In this document: positions 53,265-62,471 of the stretch, piece by piece | Position numbering within the stretch: the stretch's first letter is position 1 | How the letters are laid out: each line of letters starts with the position of its first letter | Origin: an uncultured Clostridium sp. | GTDB lineage: Bacteria; Bacillota; Clostridia; Clostridiales; Clostridiaceae | Direction: 5' to 3' | DNA length: 64,000 nt | Assembly (NCBI GenBank): GCA_900548455.1 | Contig: URKQ01000018.1 | Location: 1-64,000, forward strand | Notes under the pieces: model-generated | What the model was told of the DNA's origin: nothing | Seen by the model: the letters and a program-made list of their open reading frames with translations, nothing else | The model's database searches: none | Position numbers and translations under genes: made by a program

Positions 53265-53537
53265 ATGTTTATAGGAAAAGTTGTAGGCAAACTTTGGGCT
53301 ACAAGAAAAGACGAAAAATTAGAAGGACAAAAGTTTTTAATTATAAAGTTGCTTAAAGATAAAAACAAAGAAGATGATGGAATCTTTGTGGCAGCAGATA
53401 GTGTTGGAGCAGGTCAAGGAGATACGGTTTTAATTGTTCGCGGTGGTTCTGCACGGATAGCTTTAGGAAATAAAGAGGTACCTATAGATGCTGCAATTGT
53501 TGCCATAATTGATTCTATAGAGGTAGAAGATGAGTAA
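53265..53537 (+). CDS. eutN: Shell vertex protein EutN
   Basis: EutN forms the pentamers that close the corners of the shell. The 90-residue sequence has the EutN/CcmL fold signature (GKVVGKLWATRK, ADSVGAGQGDTVLIVRGGSAR, DAAIVAIIDSIE). It starts five bases after the previous stop and overlaps the next gene by eight bases. Confidence 0.92.
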   Translation: MFIGKVVGKLWATRKDEKLEGQKFLIIKLLKDKNKEDDGIFVAADSVGAGQGDTVLIVRGGSARIALGNKEVPIDAAIVAIIDSIEVEDE

Positions 53538-54075
53538 AAGTATTGGCGCAATAGAGTTAAGAAGTATTAGTAAAGGGTTTGAAGTAGCAGATAATATGGT
53601 AAAAACAGCAAATGTGGAAATTTTATTTCTAAAAAGCATATGCCCTGGACGCTTTATTGTGATTTTAGCTGGAGATGTCGGAGCTGTAAAATCTGCTATA
53701 GAAGAAGGTAGGGTTGTTGGAAAAGATTATATTTTAGACAGTTTTATATTAAATGCAGTTCATGAAGATATAATTGCAGCTCTAAAATCAAGAGCTAAGA
53801 ATGAAATTAACCAGGCTATTGGAATTATGGAGACCAATAGTGTATGTAGTGGACTAGAGGCACTAGATGCTACATTAAAAGGAGGAGATGTAAATTTAAT
53901 TAAATTACAACTTGCTTTTGGTATAGGGGGAAAACTTATTTACATTATTTCTGGTGGTTTAAGTGATGTTGAATATGGAATGACAATAGCTACAGAGGCT
54001 ATTGATAATAAGAGAATTGTAAATATATCAATTATTCCATCACCAGATGAAAGCATAATTAAGTTTTTAACTTAG
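53530..54075 (+). CDS. Tandem-BMC shell protein, PduT-like, with pore Cys
   Basis: The 181-residue protein has two BMC domains (about 4-86 and 96-178), the build of trimeric PduT. Cys38 in SICPGRF falls where PduT uses Cys38 to hold a 4Fe-4S cluster at the trimer pore, so an electron-conducting or redox role across the shell is plausible. It lies between eutN and eutH, overlapping eutN by eight bases, a position also filled by a BMC gene in C. difficile. Confidence 0.85.
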   Translation: MSKSIGAIELRSISKGFEVADNMVKTANVEILFLKSICPGRFIVILAGDVGAVKSAIEEGRVVGKDYILDSFILNAVHEDIIAALKSRAKNEINQAIGIMETNSVCSGLEALDATLKGGDVNLIKLQLAFGIGGKLIYIISGGLSDVEYGMTIATEAIDNKRIVNISIIPSPDESIIKFLT

Positions 54076-54093
54076 AAGGAGATGGTTAAATAA

Positions 54094-55188
54094 ATGGGAA
54101 TTAATGAAATAATAGTATATATAATGACTATTTTTATGGCTTTAGGAGCATTAGATAAGTGTATAGGAAATAAATTTGGGTTAGGTGAAAAGTTTGAAGA
54201 GGGATTTATGGCTATGGGTTCTTTAGCTCTTGCCATGGTGGGGGTAATTTCACTGTCACCAGTACTTGCTAGAATATTAGAACCAGTTATAGTTCCTATT
54301 TTTAATTTTTTAGGTGCTGATCCAGGTATGTTTGGAGGTACACTTTTAGCAAATGATATGGGTGGAGCATCTCTTGCAGAGGCTCTAGCAGTAGATCCTA
54401 ATGCAGGACTATTTGGCGGTTTAATAGTAGGTTCAATGATGGGAGTAACAATAGTATTTACTATCCCTGTAGCACTAGGGATTATAGAAAAAGAAGATCA
54501 GAGATTCTTAGGCCTAGGCGTTTTGGCTGGAATAATTACTATTCCTATAGGTTCTTTCGTTGGAGGGTTAGTTGCAGGATTTCCTGTTATGATGATTCTT
54601 AGAAATTTAATTCCAATAGTTATAATTGCAATATTAATAGCATTGGGACTTTGGAAGTTTGAAAATGCTGTTATAAAAGGGTTTACGGTATTTGGTAAAT
54701 TTGTTGTTATTGTAATTACTTTAGCGCTTGCATCAGCAGTTATAGAAGCATTGACAGGAATAGCATTAATTCCAGGAATGAATCCTATTGAGGAAGGTAT
54801 AGCAACTGTTGGAGAAATAGCTATTGTACTTGCGGGAGCATTCCCATTAGTATATGTAATTACAAAAGTATTTAAGAAGCCTTTGATGGGACTAGGAAAG
54901 ATATTAAAGATGAATGATGTAGCAGCTGCAGGTATGGTTGCCACTTTAGCTAATAGTATTCCAATGTTTGGAATGATGAAGGATATGGATGACAGAGGAA
55001 AGATAATTAACGTTGCCTTTGCTGTTTCAGCTGCATTTGTATTTGGAGACCACTTGGGATTTACAGCAGGTTTTAATTCATCTATGATTTTGCCAATGAT
55101 AGTAGGAAAGTTAGTATCAGGAATTACAGCTGTAATAGTAGCAACATTTATTGCTAATGGTGTACTGAAGAAGGGAGAGAGTAAATAA
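54094..55188 (+). CDS. eutH: Ethanolamine permease EutH
   Basis: EutH brings ethanolamine into the cell. The 364-residue membrane protein has about ten hydrophobic helices and long runs shared with the family (GSLALAMVGVISLSPVLA, GTLLANDMGGASLAEA, ANSIPMFGMMKDMDDRGK). GAAGGAGATGG precedes the ATG. Confidence 0.94.
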   Translation: MGINEIIVYIMTIFMALGALDKCIGNKFGLGEKFEEGFMAMGSLALAMVGVISLSPVLARILEPVIVPIFNFLGADPGMFGGTLLANDMGGASLAEALAVDPNAGLFGGLIVGSMMGVTIVFTIPVALGIIEKEDQRFLGLGVLAGIITIPIGSFVGGLVAGFPVMMILRNLIPIVIIAILIALGLWKFENAVIKGFTVFGKFVVIVITLALASAVIEALTGIALIPGMNPIEEGIATVGEIAIVLAGAFPLVYVITKVFKKPLMGLGKILKMNDVAAAGMVATLANSIPMFGMMKDMDDRGKIINVAFAVSAAFVFGDHLGFTAGFNSSMILPMIVGKLVSGITAVIVATFIANGVLKKGESK

Positions 55189-55190
55189 CT

Positions 55191-55676
55191 ATGGTTGATA
55201 TTGATAAAAGTCTAATAGAAAAGATGGTTAAGGATATATTAGCTGAAAAACTTGGAGCCGCAGTAAAAAGTGAATGTTGTAATGATAATATGGACTTTAT
55301 GAGAAAAAAAGATTCTAGTGGTGTAATATCTGTTAAAGTACCAACAGTAAGGGTAAGTGAGTCAGATAGGCTTGATACTGGGAAAAGTTCAGATATAGTA
55401 TATACAAAAGATTTATTTACCTTAGAAGAAAGTGGAAGACTTGGATGCGGCATAATGGAAATGAAGCAAACAACCTTTGATTGGACTTTAAATTATGATG
55501 AAATAGATTATGTTATAGATGGACATTTAGATATTATAGTAAACAATGCCATAGTCTCTGCAGATGCAGGAGAACTTATATTAATTCCTAAAGGTTCAAC
55601 TATAAAATTCTCTGTTCCTAATTATGCAAGATTTATTTATGTTACATATCCTGCAGATTGGGCATCTCAAAATTAA
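55191..55676 (+). CDS. eutQ: Cupin protein EutQ
   Basis: The 161-residue last gene of the operon encodes EutQ, a cupin; Salmonella EutQ is linked to shell assembly and has been reported to have acetate kinase activity. The C-terminal half is the cupin (about 75-158, with CGIMEMKQTTFDWTLNYDEIDYVIDG). The first 25 residues form a helix (DKSLIEKMVKDILAEKL) that may act in encapsulation. It begins two bases after eutH. Confidence 0.9.
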   Translation: MVDIDKSLIEKMVKDILAEKLGAAVKSECCNDNMDFMRKKDSSGVISVKVPTVRVSESDRLDTGKSSDIVYTKDLFTLEESGRLGCGIMEMKQTTFDWTLNYDEIDYVIDGHLDIIVNNAIVSADAGELILIPKGSTIKFSVPNYARFIYVTYPADWASQN

Positions 55677-55699
55677 TTTATTATTATATTGTTTAAATT

Positions 55700-55733
55700 A
55701 AAGAAAGCTGGGGACTACCTAGCTTTCTTTAGT
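55700..55733 (+). terminator. Terminator of the eut operon
   Basis: A 10-bp stem (55700-55709 with 55721-55730) in T-rich context, 24 bases after the eutQ stop. Confidence 0.7.
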
Positions 55734-55808
55734 TTAAGAAGAAATGAAAAAGGTAAATGTTAACATTTGCATAATTTGATGTGCGTTTGTAAAATTATAC
55801 AAATTATT

Positions 55809-55818
55809 ATGTTATAAT
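55809..55818 (+). promoter_or_regulatory. Extended -10 promoter of the glycosyltransferase gene
   Basis: TGTTATAAT forms an extended -10 element (TG-N-TATAAT, TATAAT at 55813-55818), 50 bases before the start; no good -35 box. Confidence 0.5.
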
Positions 55819-55867
55819 ATGGTTGTATAAATTAAGTATACTAAAATTTAATGAGGAAGAAATATAT

Positions 55868-57016
55868 ATGAGAATTTTATTAGTAATAGATCAATATGAC
55901 AATGAGAACAATGGAACCACCATATCTGCAAAAAGGTTTGCAGCTACATTAAAAGATCATGGGCATGATGTTAGAGTAGTAAGTATGGGTAAAGATGATA
56001 AAAGTAAGTATTTAGTGGACGAGTTACATATACCCTTAGTTTCACATATTGCTAACAAGCAGGGGATGAGCTTTGCAAAGCCAGAAGAATCAGTATTAAG
56101 AGAAGCTATTAGCAATTGTGATATTGTACATTTTTATATGCCCTTTCCATTAGCTATTAAGGGATTAAAGATTGCCAAGGAATTAGGAGTTCCACATACA
56201 GCTGCTTTTCATGTTCAACCAGAAAATATAACATATAATGCAGGATTATCAAGGGCTAATTTTGTTGCTGAACATATTTATGAGTTTTATAAGAAGATAT
56301 TTTATGATGAATTTACCCATGTACATTGTCCAAGTGACTTTATTGCAGGTGAATTAAAAAGACATAATTATAAAGCAAAGCTACATGTAATATCTAATGG
56401 AGTTGACCCAAGTTTTACTTATAGAAAGACAGATAAAAATAGAGAATTAGATAATAAATTTTGTATTTTAATGATAGGAAGGTTATCCAATGAAAAGAGA
56501 CAGGATGTATTAATAGAGGCTGTAAAAAAATCTAAGTATAGTGATAATATTCAACTCTTATTTGCAGGGAAAGGTCCTAAATATGAAAAGTATAAGGAAT
56601 TAGGAAGTTCCTTAAATAATAAACCTAAATTTGGATTTTACTCTAAGGAGGATTTAGTTAAACTAATTTCTATGTGTGATTTGTATGTTCATAGTGCAGA
56701 TATTGAAATTGAAGCTATATCATGCATCGAGGCGTTTTCTACTGGATTGGTTCCTATTATAAGCAATAGTTCTAAGTCTGCAACTAAGCAATTTGCATTA
56801 GATGGAAGAAGTTTATTTGAGCATGGTAATAGTGAAGATTTAGCAAAGAAAATTGATTACTGGATTGAACATGAATACGAGCGAAGTGTAATGGAAATAA
56901 AATATAGTGAGTATGGTAGGAAATTCAATATAGATTCATGTGTAAGAAAGTTTGAAGAAATGTTTATGGAAGCTATTGATGAATCTAAAAATTATAAGGT
57001 AGAGAAGAACGGCTAA
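55868..57016 (+). CDS. GT4-family glycosyltransferase
   Basis: The 382-residue GT-B fold enzyme has the nucleotide-sugar-binding half with MIGRLSNEKRQDVLIEAV and, later, SCIEAFSTGLVPIISNSSKSA and FEHGNSEDLAKKI. It resembles lipid-glucosylating GT4 enzymes such as diacylglycerol glucosyltransferases, but the acceptor is not certain. ATG 55868 follows GAGGAAG by eight bases; the upstream TTG at 55823 has no site. Single gene with its own promoter and terminator. Confidence 0.85.
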   Translation: MRILLVIDQYDNENNGTTISAKRFAATLKDHGHDVRVVSMGKDDKSKYLVDELHIPLVSHIANKQGMSFAKPEESVLREAISNCDIVHFYMPFPLAIKGLKIAKELGVPHTAAFHVQPENITYNAGLSRANFVAEHIYEFYKKIFYDEFTHVHCPSDFIAGELKRHNYKAKLHVISNGVDPSFTYRKTDKNRELDNKFCILMIGRLSNEKRQDVLIEAVKKSKYSDNIQLLFAGKGPKYEKYKELGSSLNNKPKFGFYSKEDLVKLISMCDLYVHSADIEIEAISCIEAFSTGLVPIISNSSKSATKQFALDGRSLFEHGNSEDLAKKIDYWIEHEYERSVMEIKYSEYGRKFNIDSCVRKFEEMFMEAIDESKNYKVEKNG

Positions 57017-57115
57017 TAATGTACCTTCTCACGTTGTAAAAATGTGGACTCCATTAAATGAAAATATAGATGAAAAATATAATTTTTTACCTTTCATGAT
57101 TGTAATACTTAATAT

Positions 57116-57166
57116 AAAAGCTCTGTGAAAGAAGACCTTATTGTATTCTTTCACAGAGCTTTTATT
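57116..57166. terminator. Bidirectional terminator between glycosyltransferase and EamA genes
   Basis: A perfect 18-bp stem (57116-57133 with 57146-57163) with T-rich sides serves both convergent genes. Confidence 0.85.
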
Positions 57167-57203
57167 TCATAATATATAGAGTATGTGTTCCATAGGGAAG
57201 TGG

Positions 57204-58055
57204 TTATGCCACTTTTTTGTTGTAAAAAAACATATATAATGAAGCAGAAAAAATAATTATATAACCTAAAAAGCTTAATATGTCTGGAAGTTGATTGAAC
57301 ATAATCATACTAATTATTGCAGAAAAAATTATATTTGAATAATCAAATATAGAGATTTCTCTTGCAGGAGCATATTTATAGGCTAGTGTTATACAAAATT
57401 GTCCTACAGTAGCAAATATACCAGCTAAAATTAAGTACATAAATTGAGTCATTGACATTGGTTTATAATTAGTAATTAAAAATGGTAAAAGAACAACTAC
57501 AGAAAAACATGAAAAGTAAAATACTATAGTATAATGATTTTCTTTTCCGCTTAGAGCCCTTACACAGGTATAAGCAGCGCCTGCAAAAAGAGCAGATAAA
57601 AATCCGCATATATATGGAATTATGGATAAATTAAATACGGGTTTTATTATTAGTAAAGCACCTAAGAATCCAATTATAATTGTAATTATATGAACTGGTT
57701 TTAGTTTTTCTTTTAAGAATATAGCACAAAATATAATTACGAAAAAAGGACTAAGCTTATTAAGCATATTTGCATCGGATAAAATTAAGTGATCTATTGC
57801 GTAAAAATTTAATATTACACCTAGAGTTCCAAAAGCAGAACGCATCAACAATAATCTTTGATTTTTTAAACCTCCAAATAAACTTTTTTTATGATGTATT
57901 ATCATTATCAAGGCAATTATTAGTGATATTACATTTCTAAAAAAGGCTTTTTGCATAGAAGGCAAGTCTCCAGATAGCTTTACAAAAGCAGACATCATCG
58001 CAAATCCAAAAGCAGATAAAATTATAAATAAAACACCTTTATTTCTATCACTCAT
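57204..58055 (-). CDS. EamA/DMT family transporter
   Basis: The 283-residue membrane protein has about ten hydrophobic helices arranged as two EamA repeats (about 5-135 and 145-280). Members mostly export metabolites or amino acids; the substrate cannot be read from the sequence. TTGGAGGAAAAC precedes the ATG. It stands alone, opposite in direction to its neighbours. Confidence 0.87.
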   Translation of the reverse strand: MSDRNKGVLFIILSAFGFAMMSAFVKLSGDLPSMQKAFFRNVISLIIALIMIIHHKKSLFGGLKNQRLLLMRSAFGTLGVILNFYAIDHLILSDANMLNKLSPFFVIIFCAIFLKEKLKPVHIITIIIGFLGALLIIKPVFNLSIIPYICGFLSALFAGAAYTCVRALSGKENHYTIVFYFSCFSVVVLLPFLITNYKPMSMTQFMYLILAGIFATVGQFCITLAYKYAPAREISIFDYSNIIFSAIISMIMFNQLPDILSFLGYIIIFSASLYMFFYNKKVA

Positions 58056-58178
58056 TTGTTTTCCTCCAAAACTCTTATCATTAATTCTTGTTTTTTAACT
58101 TTTAGTTCTTAGTTAATAGCTATTATCTATTATCCATGTTTTTATTATTTTTGCAACTCTAATAATAATAGTTCAAGT

Positions 58179-58207
58179 TTGAATATGGGTATTTCTTGGT
58201 ATATAAT
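58179..58207 (+). promoter_or_regulatory. SigA-type promoter of the cob operon
   Basis: TTGAAT (58179-58184), 17 bases, TATAAT (58202-58207), 45 bases before cobT. The leader is too short for a cobalamin riboswitch. Confidence 0.7.
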
Positions 58208-58251
58208 TTTAATGAGAGACTAGGTAAAATAAGAAGTTTGGGGATGATAGT

Positions 58252-59325
58252 GTGGAAGATTTATTTAAACAAATTAATAGTATACAAGATATTAATGATA
58301 AAGCTATAAAAACAACTAAAGAATATGTTGATAAATTGAGTAAACCAATTGGAAGTTTAGGAACTTTAGAGGATATAGTTATAAGATTAAGTGGTATTAA
58401 AGGACAACATATAAATAGAATTAATAAAAAGAATATAGTATTGATGTGTAGTGATAATGGTGTTCAAGAGGAAGGTGTTTCATCTTGTCCACGAGAGGTT
58501 ACTGCTTCAGTTGTAGAAAATTTTATAAAGGGAACTACAGGAGTATGTAAGCTTAGCAAATATTATAAAAGTGATGTTACTATAGTTGATATAGGTGTTG
58601 ATAAAGATTTTTCAAATTCTAGAGTTTTAAATAGAAAGATTAGATATGGAACAAGTAATATGGCTAAGGGAGCTGCTATGACAAGAGAGGAAGCAATAAG
58701 GGCCATAAAAACTGGAATAGATATAGTGAGAGATTTAAAAGCTGAAGGATATGATTTGATAGGAACAGGAGAAATGGGCGTAGGTAATACAGCAACGTCT
58801 GCTGCAATTATAAGTGTATTATCTGGAATAGATAGTGACATAGTAGTAGGTAAAGGTTCAGGGTTAACAGATGAAGGGCTAAAACATAAAAAAGAGGTAG
58901 TTAAGAAATCTATAGAAATTAATAAACCTAATAAGAATGATGTAATAGACGTTATAAGTAAAGTTGGAGGCTTTGATATTGCGGGTTTATGTGGAATATT
59001 TTTAGGTGGTGCAATATATAAGGTACCGATAGTTATTGATGGTTTGATTTCGTCTACAGCAGCATTATGTGCTCAAAAGCTTAATGATAAATCATCTCAA
59101 TACATGTTTGCATCACATTTATCGGCTGAACCTGGAGCTGTATTTGTTATGAAGGAATTAGGATTAGATCCTATGTTTACGTTAAATATGAGGTTAGGAG
59201 AAGGGTCAGGATGTCCGATAGCATTTGGTGTTATTGAAAGTGCTATTTACACAATAAATAGTATGGATTCATTTGATGACTCGGGTATAGATATCTCTAA
59301 CTATATAGATATAAGAGAATCATAG
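58252..59325 (+). CDS. cobT: Nicotinate-nucleotide:DMB phosphoribosyltransferase CobT
   Basis: CobT makes alpha-ribazole phosphate, the activated lower ligand of cobalamin. The 357-residue sequence has the family core KPIGSLGTLE, MCSDNGV, GEMGVGNTATSAA and the catalytic Glu in MRLGEGSGCP. The start is GTG at 58252 behind GGGGATGATA. It is the first of four nucleotide-loop-assembly genes. Confidence 0.95.
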   Translation: MEDLFKQINSIQDINDKAIKTTKEYVDKLSKPIGSLGTLEDIVIRLSGIKGQHINRINKKNIVLMCSDNGVQEEGVSSCPREVTASVVENFIKGTTGVCKLSKYYKSDVTIVDIGVDKDFSNSRVLNRKIRYGTSNMAKGAAMTREEAIRAIKTGIDIVRDLKAEGYDLIGTGEMGVGNTATSAAIISVLSGIDSDIVVGKGSGLTDEGLKHKKEVVKKSIEINKPNKNDVIDVISKVGGFDIAGLCGIFLGGAIYKVPIVIDGLISSTAALCAQKLNDKSSQYMFASHLSAEPGAVFVMKELGLDPMFTLNMRLGEGSGCPIAFGVIESAIYTINSMDSFDDSGIDISNYIDIRES

Positions 59326-59336
59326 AAAGGAAAGCT

Positions 59337-59924
59337 ATGAAAGTATATTTAATAAGACATGGAGAAACAGAAGAAAATCTTAAAAAAACATACTATGGAG
59401 ATATGGACTGTGGTATAACTGATGTAGGTATAAAACAAGCTCAAAAGCTTAATGGAGTGCTCAAAAATATTAAATTTGACAAGGTGTTTTGTAGTGAAAA
59501 ACTGAGAGCTAAACAGACTTTGCAGGAAATATACCCTGGAGAATATGAAATTGATAAAAGAATCAATGAAAGAAATTTCGGGATTTTTGAAGGTAAGACC
59601 TATAAAGAAATTCAACTTACCAATAATAAGGAATATGATCAGTGGATTAATGATTGGAAGTCATATCCTATATATGGAGGCGAAAGCTTTGCTCAGTTTT
59701 ATTTAAGAGTTAAAGATTTTATGGAAGAATTAAAATCACAGTCTTATGAATATGTATTGATAAGCACCCATGGAGGAGTAATGGGTGCTATATATACTTA
59801 TATCATGGATGAAAATTTAGATTTATATTGGAAATTTTCAACTAGAAATGGAGACCTATCTATAATAAATTGTGATGATGGTTATTTTTATATAGATAGC
59901 ATTATTAACATGAGTTTATTTTGA
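59337..59924 (+). CDS. cobC: Alpha-ribazole phosphatase, histidine-phosphatase family
   Basis: The 195-residue histidine phosphatase has the catalytic RHGETEEN at residues 7-14, a conserved GGESFAQF and the second catalytic His in STHGGVMGA. Its place between cobT and cobU points to the CobC role, removing phosphate from the lower-ligand intermediate. AGGAAAG precedes the ATG. Confidence 0.87.
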   Translation: MKVYLIRHGETEENLKKTYYGDMDCGITDVGIKQAQKLNGVLKNIKFDKVFCSEKLRAKQTLQEIYPGEYEIDKRINERNFGIFEGKTYKEIQLTNNKEYDQWINDWKSYPIYGGESFAQFYLRVKDFMEELKSQSYEYVLISTHGGVMGAIYTYIMDENLDLYWKFSTRNGDLSIINCDDGYFYIDSIINMSLF

Positions 59925-59939
59925 TTGGAGGTAATTATT

Positions 59940-60491
59940 TTGAGTAAGATAACTTTAGTAACGGGTGGATGCAGAAGTGGAAAAAGCTCCTTTGGTGAAA
60001 ATTTATATAGTGGTATAGACGATGTTTTATATATTGCAACGGCAATAGTCACTGATGAAGAAATGAAACATAGAATAAAAAAACATAGAGAAAGTAGAAA
60101 TCAAAAGTGGGCTACTTTGGAAGCCTATAGTGATCTTCATAATAAGATTGAAGAATATGAGCAAAAACATATTTTTTTAGATTGTGTTACTATAATGACA
60201 ACAAATATAATGTTTGAATTAGAAACCGACTATGACAATATTAGTGATGATAAGATAGACTGCATATGTAAGAAAATTAAAGATGAGTTTACTAGTTTTA
60301 TAAATAAGTGCAGAGAACTTGATAAAGAAGTTGTTTTAATAACTAATGAAGTAGGTTGGGGACTTGTTCCAGATAATAGGTTGTCAAGAATATTTAGAGA
60401 TATACAAGGCTTTATAAATCAACATGTTGGGAATATGGCTGACCAAGTTTATTTAGTATGTTGTGGTCAAGGATTAAAAATTAAGGGGTAA
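59940..60491 (+). CDS. cobU: Adenosylcobinamide kinase/guanylyltransferase CobU
   Basis: CobU phosphorylates adenosylcobinamide and then activates it with GTP. The P-loop TGGCRSGKSSF is at residues 8-18, and TNEVGWGLVPDNRLSRIFRD is a family hallmark. TTG 59940 is taken as start because GGAGG lies eight bases upstream; the TTG at 59925 overlaps that site. The product is 183 residues. Confidence 0.92.
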   Translation: MSKITLVTGGCRSGKSSFGENLYSGIDDVLYIATAIVTDEEMKHRIKKHRESRNQKWATLEAYSDLHNKIEEYEQKHIFLDCVTIMTTNIMFELETDYDNISDDKIDCICKKIKDEFTSFINKCRELDKEVVLITNEVGWGLVPDNRLSRIFRDIQGFINQHVGNMADQVYLVCCGQGLKIKG

Positions 60492-60496
60492 ATAAA

Positions 60497-61309
60497 ATGA
60501 TTAAAGGAATAGAACTTGTTATTATTGCATTAATTATTATCATTAGTTCAGTCGATAAGGAAAAGGTTATTTTTAATAACCTTCTTTTGCTGTTTCAGTT
60601 TATAACTAGAATTCCAATTAAACTGTCACTAGCATGTGAAAAAGAAAATTTTAAAAGAGCTAGTATATTTTTTCCGGTGGTAGGAGCTACTATTGGAATT
60701 ATTGAATATGGAATATTTTATTTATCTGCTAAAGTGTTACCTTTCCCAATGGTAGCGGTAATAACAGTATTAGCAGGTATATTTATCACAGGAGGTCTTC
60801 ATATGGATGGATTGGGAGATACTTGTGATGGATTTTTTTCTTTTAGAAGTAGAGAAAGAATTATAGAGATAATGAAGGATAGCAGAGTTGGGTCCTTTGG
60901 TGTTTTAGCAATGATATTTGATGTAATAGTAAGGATTTTTGGAGTATATTATATCGGAATAAATTCAATGGGGTATATGCTTATTATTATTCCTATGATT
61001 AGTAGAATGTTCACTGTATTTGTATGTCTTATAGGTAAAAATGCAAAGGAAAAAGGTACAGGAACTTTATATATAGAGAATACATCATATAAGCAATTCT
61101 TTGGAGCTGTAATACTTACAGTTTTTATAAGTAATTTGTTTTGTGATTTTTTTACTATAGGTTATTTATTAATTGCAGGGTTAGTAGTAACATTATTATT
61201 TAATGGAATGTGTAAAAGTAAAATAGGAGGACATTCAGGAGATACATTAGGAGCTAATAATGAACTTGTAGAAATATGTCTTTTTATTATATGCTCTGTA
61301 GTAATATAG
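60497..61309 (+). CDS. cobS: Adenosylcobalamin-5'-phosphate synthase CobS
   Basis: CobS joins GDP-cobinamide and the lower ligand at the membrane. The 270-residue protein has several membrane helices and the metal-binding HMDGLGDTCDG. Compared with the usual start at LLLLFQFITRIP, about 27 extra residues with a hydrophobic helix are present at the N-terminus. AAGGGG precedes this ATG. The last 17 bases of the gene belong to a left-arm copy of the dispersed repeat, which supplies the stop codon. Confidence 0.9.
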   Translation: MIKGIELVIIALIIIISSVDKEKVIFNNLLLLFQFITRIPIKLSLACEKENFKRASIFFPVVGATIGIIEYGIFYLSAKVLPFPMVAVITVLAGIFITGGLHMDGLGDTCDGFFSFRSRERIIEIMKDSRVGSFGVLAMIFDVIVRIFGVYYIGINSMGYMLIIIPMISRMFTVFVCLIGKNAKEKGTGTLYIENTSYKQFFGAVILTVFISNLFCDFFTIGYLLIAGLVVTLLFNGMCKSKIGGHSGDTLGANNELVEICLFIICSVVI

Positions 61310-61326
61310 AGTGATAGAATGTACAC
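61293..61326. repeat. Dispersed repeat, left-arm copy D
   Basis: The first 34 bases of the repeat are recognisable (GCTCTGTAGTAATATAGAG, then TGATAGAATGTACA). The terminal hairpin is CTCTGTA/TATAGAG with one G-U pair. It overlaps the 3' end of cobS and stops where the other copies continue with AGTTATGC. The rest of the 61310-61577 gap is AT-rich. Confidence 0.6.
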
Positions 61327-61393
61327 TTTTAAAGTGTTTATTTAAAATTTACATAATTTAATTTCAAAATAGAATGTATTTTTTCATGGCTAT

Positions 61394-61402
61394 TGGTATA
61401 AT
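61394..61402 (+). promoter_or_regulatory. Extended -10 promoter, probably for the DegV gene
   Basis: TGGTATAAT forms an extended -10 element (TATAAT 61397-61402); the leader to the DegV gene would be about 170 bases. Confidence 0.4.
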
Positions 61403-61577
61403 TCTATATAGTATGTTTATATTATAGATAGATTTTTAGTTTTTTTAATGTATAGGAAGTATAGATTTTTTGAATTTTAAAATGATTTATCTTTGGATAA
61501 TGAGTTTAAATGATTATTAAAAATTAATAGTTAAATTTGATTTGACTTATATTAATATTAACAATTGGAGGAATAGT

Positions 61578-62435
61578 ATGGCTATAAAAATAGTTACAGA
61601 TAGCACTTGTTATATACCAAATGAACTTAAGGAAAAGTATGATATTACTGTAGTTTCTTTAAGTGTTGTAATGGGAAATGAAATTTTTAAGGAAACAGAA
61701 ATAGAAAATGATGTTTTTTATAAAAAATTAGCTGAGGCAGATAGTATTCCAACATCATCTCAGCCAACAATAGATGATTTATATAAAATATTTGAAAGAA
61801 TAGTTGAAAATGGTGATGATGTTATAGGAATATTTATTTCATCAGAGATGAGTGGAACTTATTCTACATGCAATCAAGTCATTAAGACTATGATTGAAGA
61901 AAAATATCCTAATGCACGAATGGAGATAATAGATTCTAGATCTAATTGCATGCAGATGGGATATGCAGTATTAACTGCGGCAAGACTTGCTAATGAAAAT
62001 AAGTCAATGGATGTAATATTAGAAGAAATAAATAAAGTTATAAACAGAAGTAGATTTTTATTTATTCCTGATACACTTGAATATTTAAAAAAGGGTGGTC
62101 GTATAGGCGGTGCAGCTGCTTTATTTGGAACACTACTTCAAATTAGACCAATTCTTACAGTAGAAGATGGAAAGACTGCTGTATTTGATAAAGTAAGAAC
62201 TAAGCAACGAGCAATACTTAGAATGATAGATAAAGTTAAAGGTGATATAGCAGAAGGTAAGCTAGGAGAATTAATTGTGCATCATATTAATTGTGAAGAA
62301 GAAGGTAGAGCTTTAGCAGAAAAGGTTAAAGAAATACTAGGAGTAGAAGCTCAAATTCAAGATATTGGGCCTGTTATAGGATGTCATGTAGGACCTAAGG
62401 CCGTTGGAATTGCTTATTATATTTTAGATAAATAG
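61578..62435 (+). CDS. DegV family fatty-acid-binding protein
   Basis: The 285-residue protein is of the DegV/FakB type, which presents fatty acids to a kinase for phospholipid synthesis. It has KIVTDSTCYIP at the start, the SSEMSGTYSTC loop with the ligand-contacting Ser/Thr, and KKGGRIGGAAAL. ATG 61578 follows TTGGAGG; an upstream ATG at 61542 has no site. The partner kinase is not here. Confidence 0.9.
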   Translation: MAIKIVTDSTCYIPNELKEKYDITVVSLSVVMGNEIFKETEIENDVFYKKLAEADSIPTSSQPTIDDLYKIFERIVENGDDVIGIFISSEMSGTYSTCNQVIKTMIEEKYPNARMEIIDSRSNCMQMGYAVLTAARLANENKSMDVILEEINKVINRSRFLFIPDTLEYLKKGGRIGGAAALFGTLLQIRPILTVEDGKTAVFDKVRTKQRAILRMIDKVKGDIAEGKLGELIVHHINCEEEGRALAEKVKEILGVEAQIQDIGPVIGCHVGPKAVGIAYYILDK

Positions 62436-62471
62436 GAATATATCAATTATTAAATGAATGGGGGATTTTTT

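Noticed and set aside
58056..58251. Cobalamin riboswitch upstream of cobT
   Set aside because: No B12 box (GCCACTG type) is present and the leader after the promoter is only about 40 bases.
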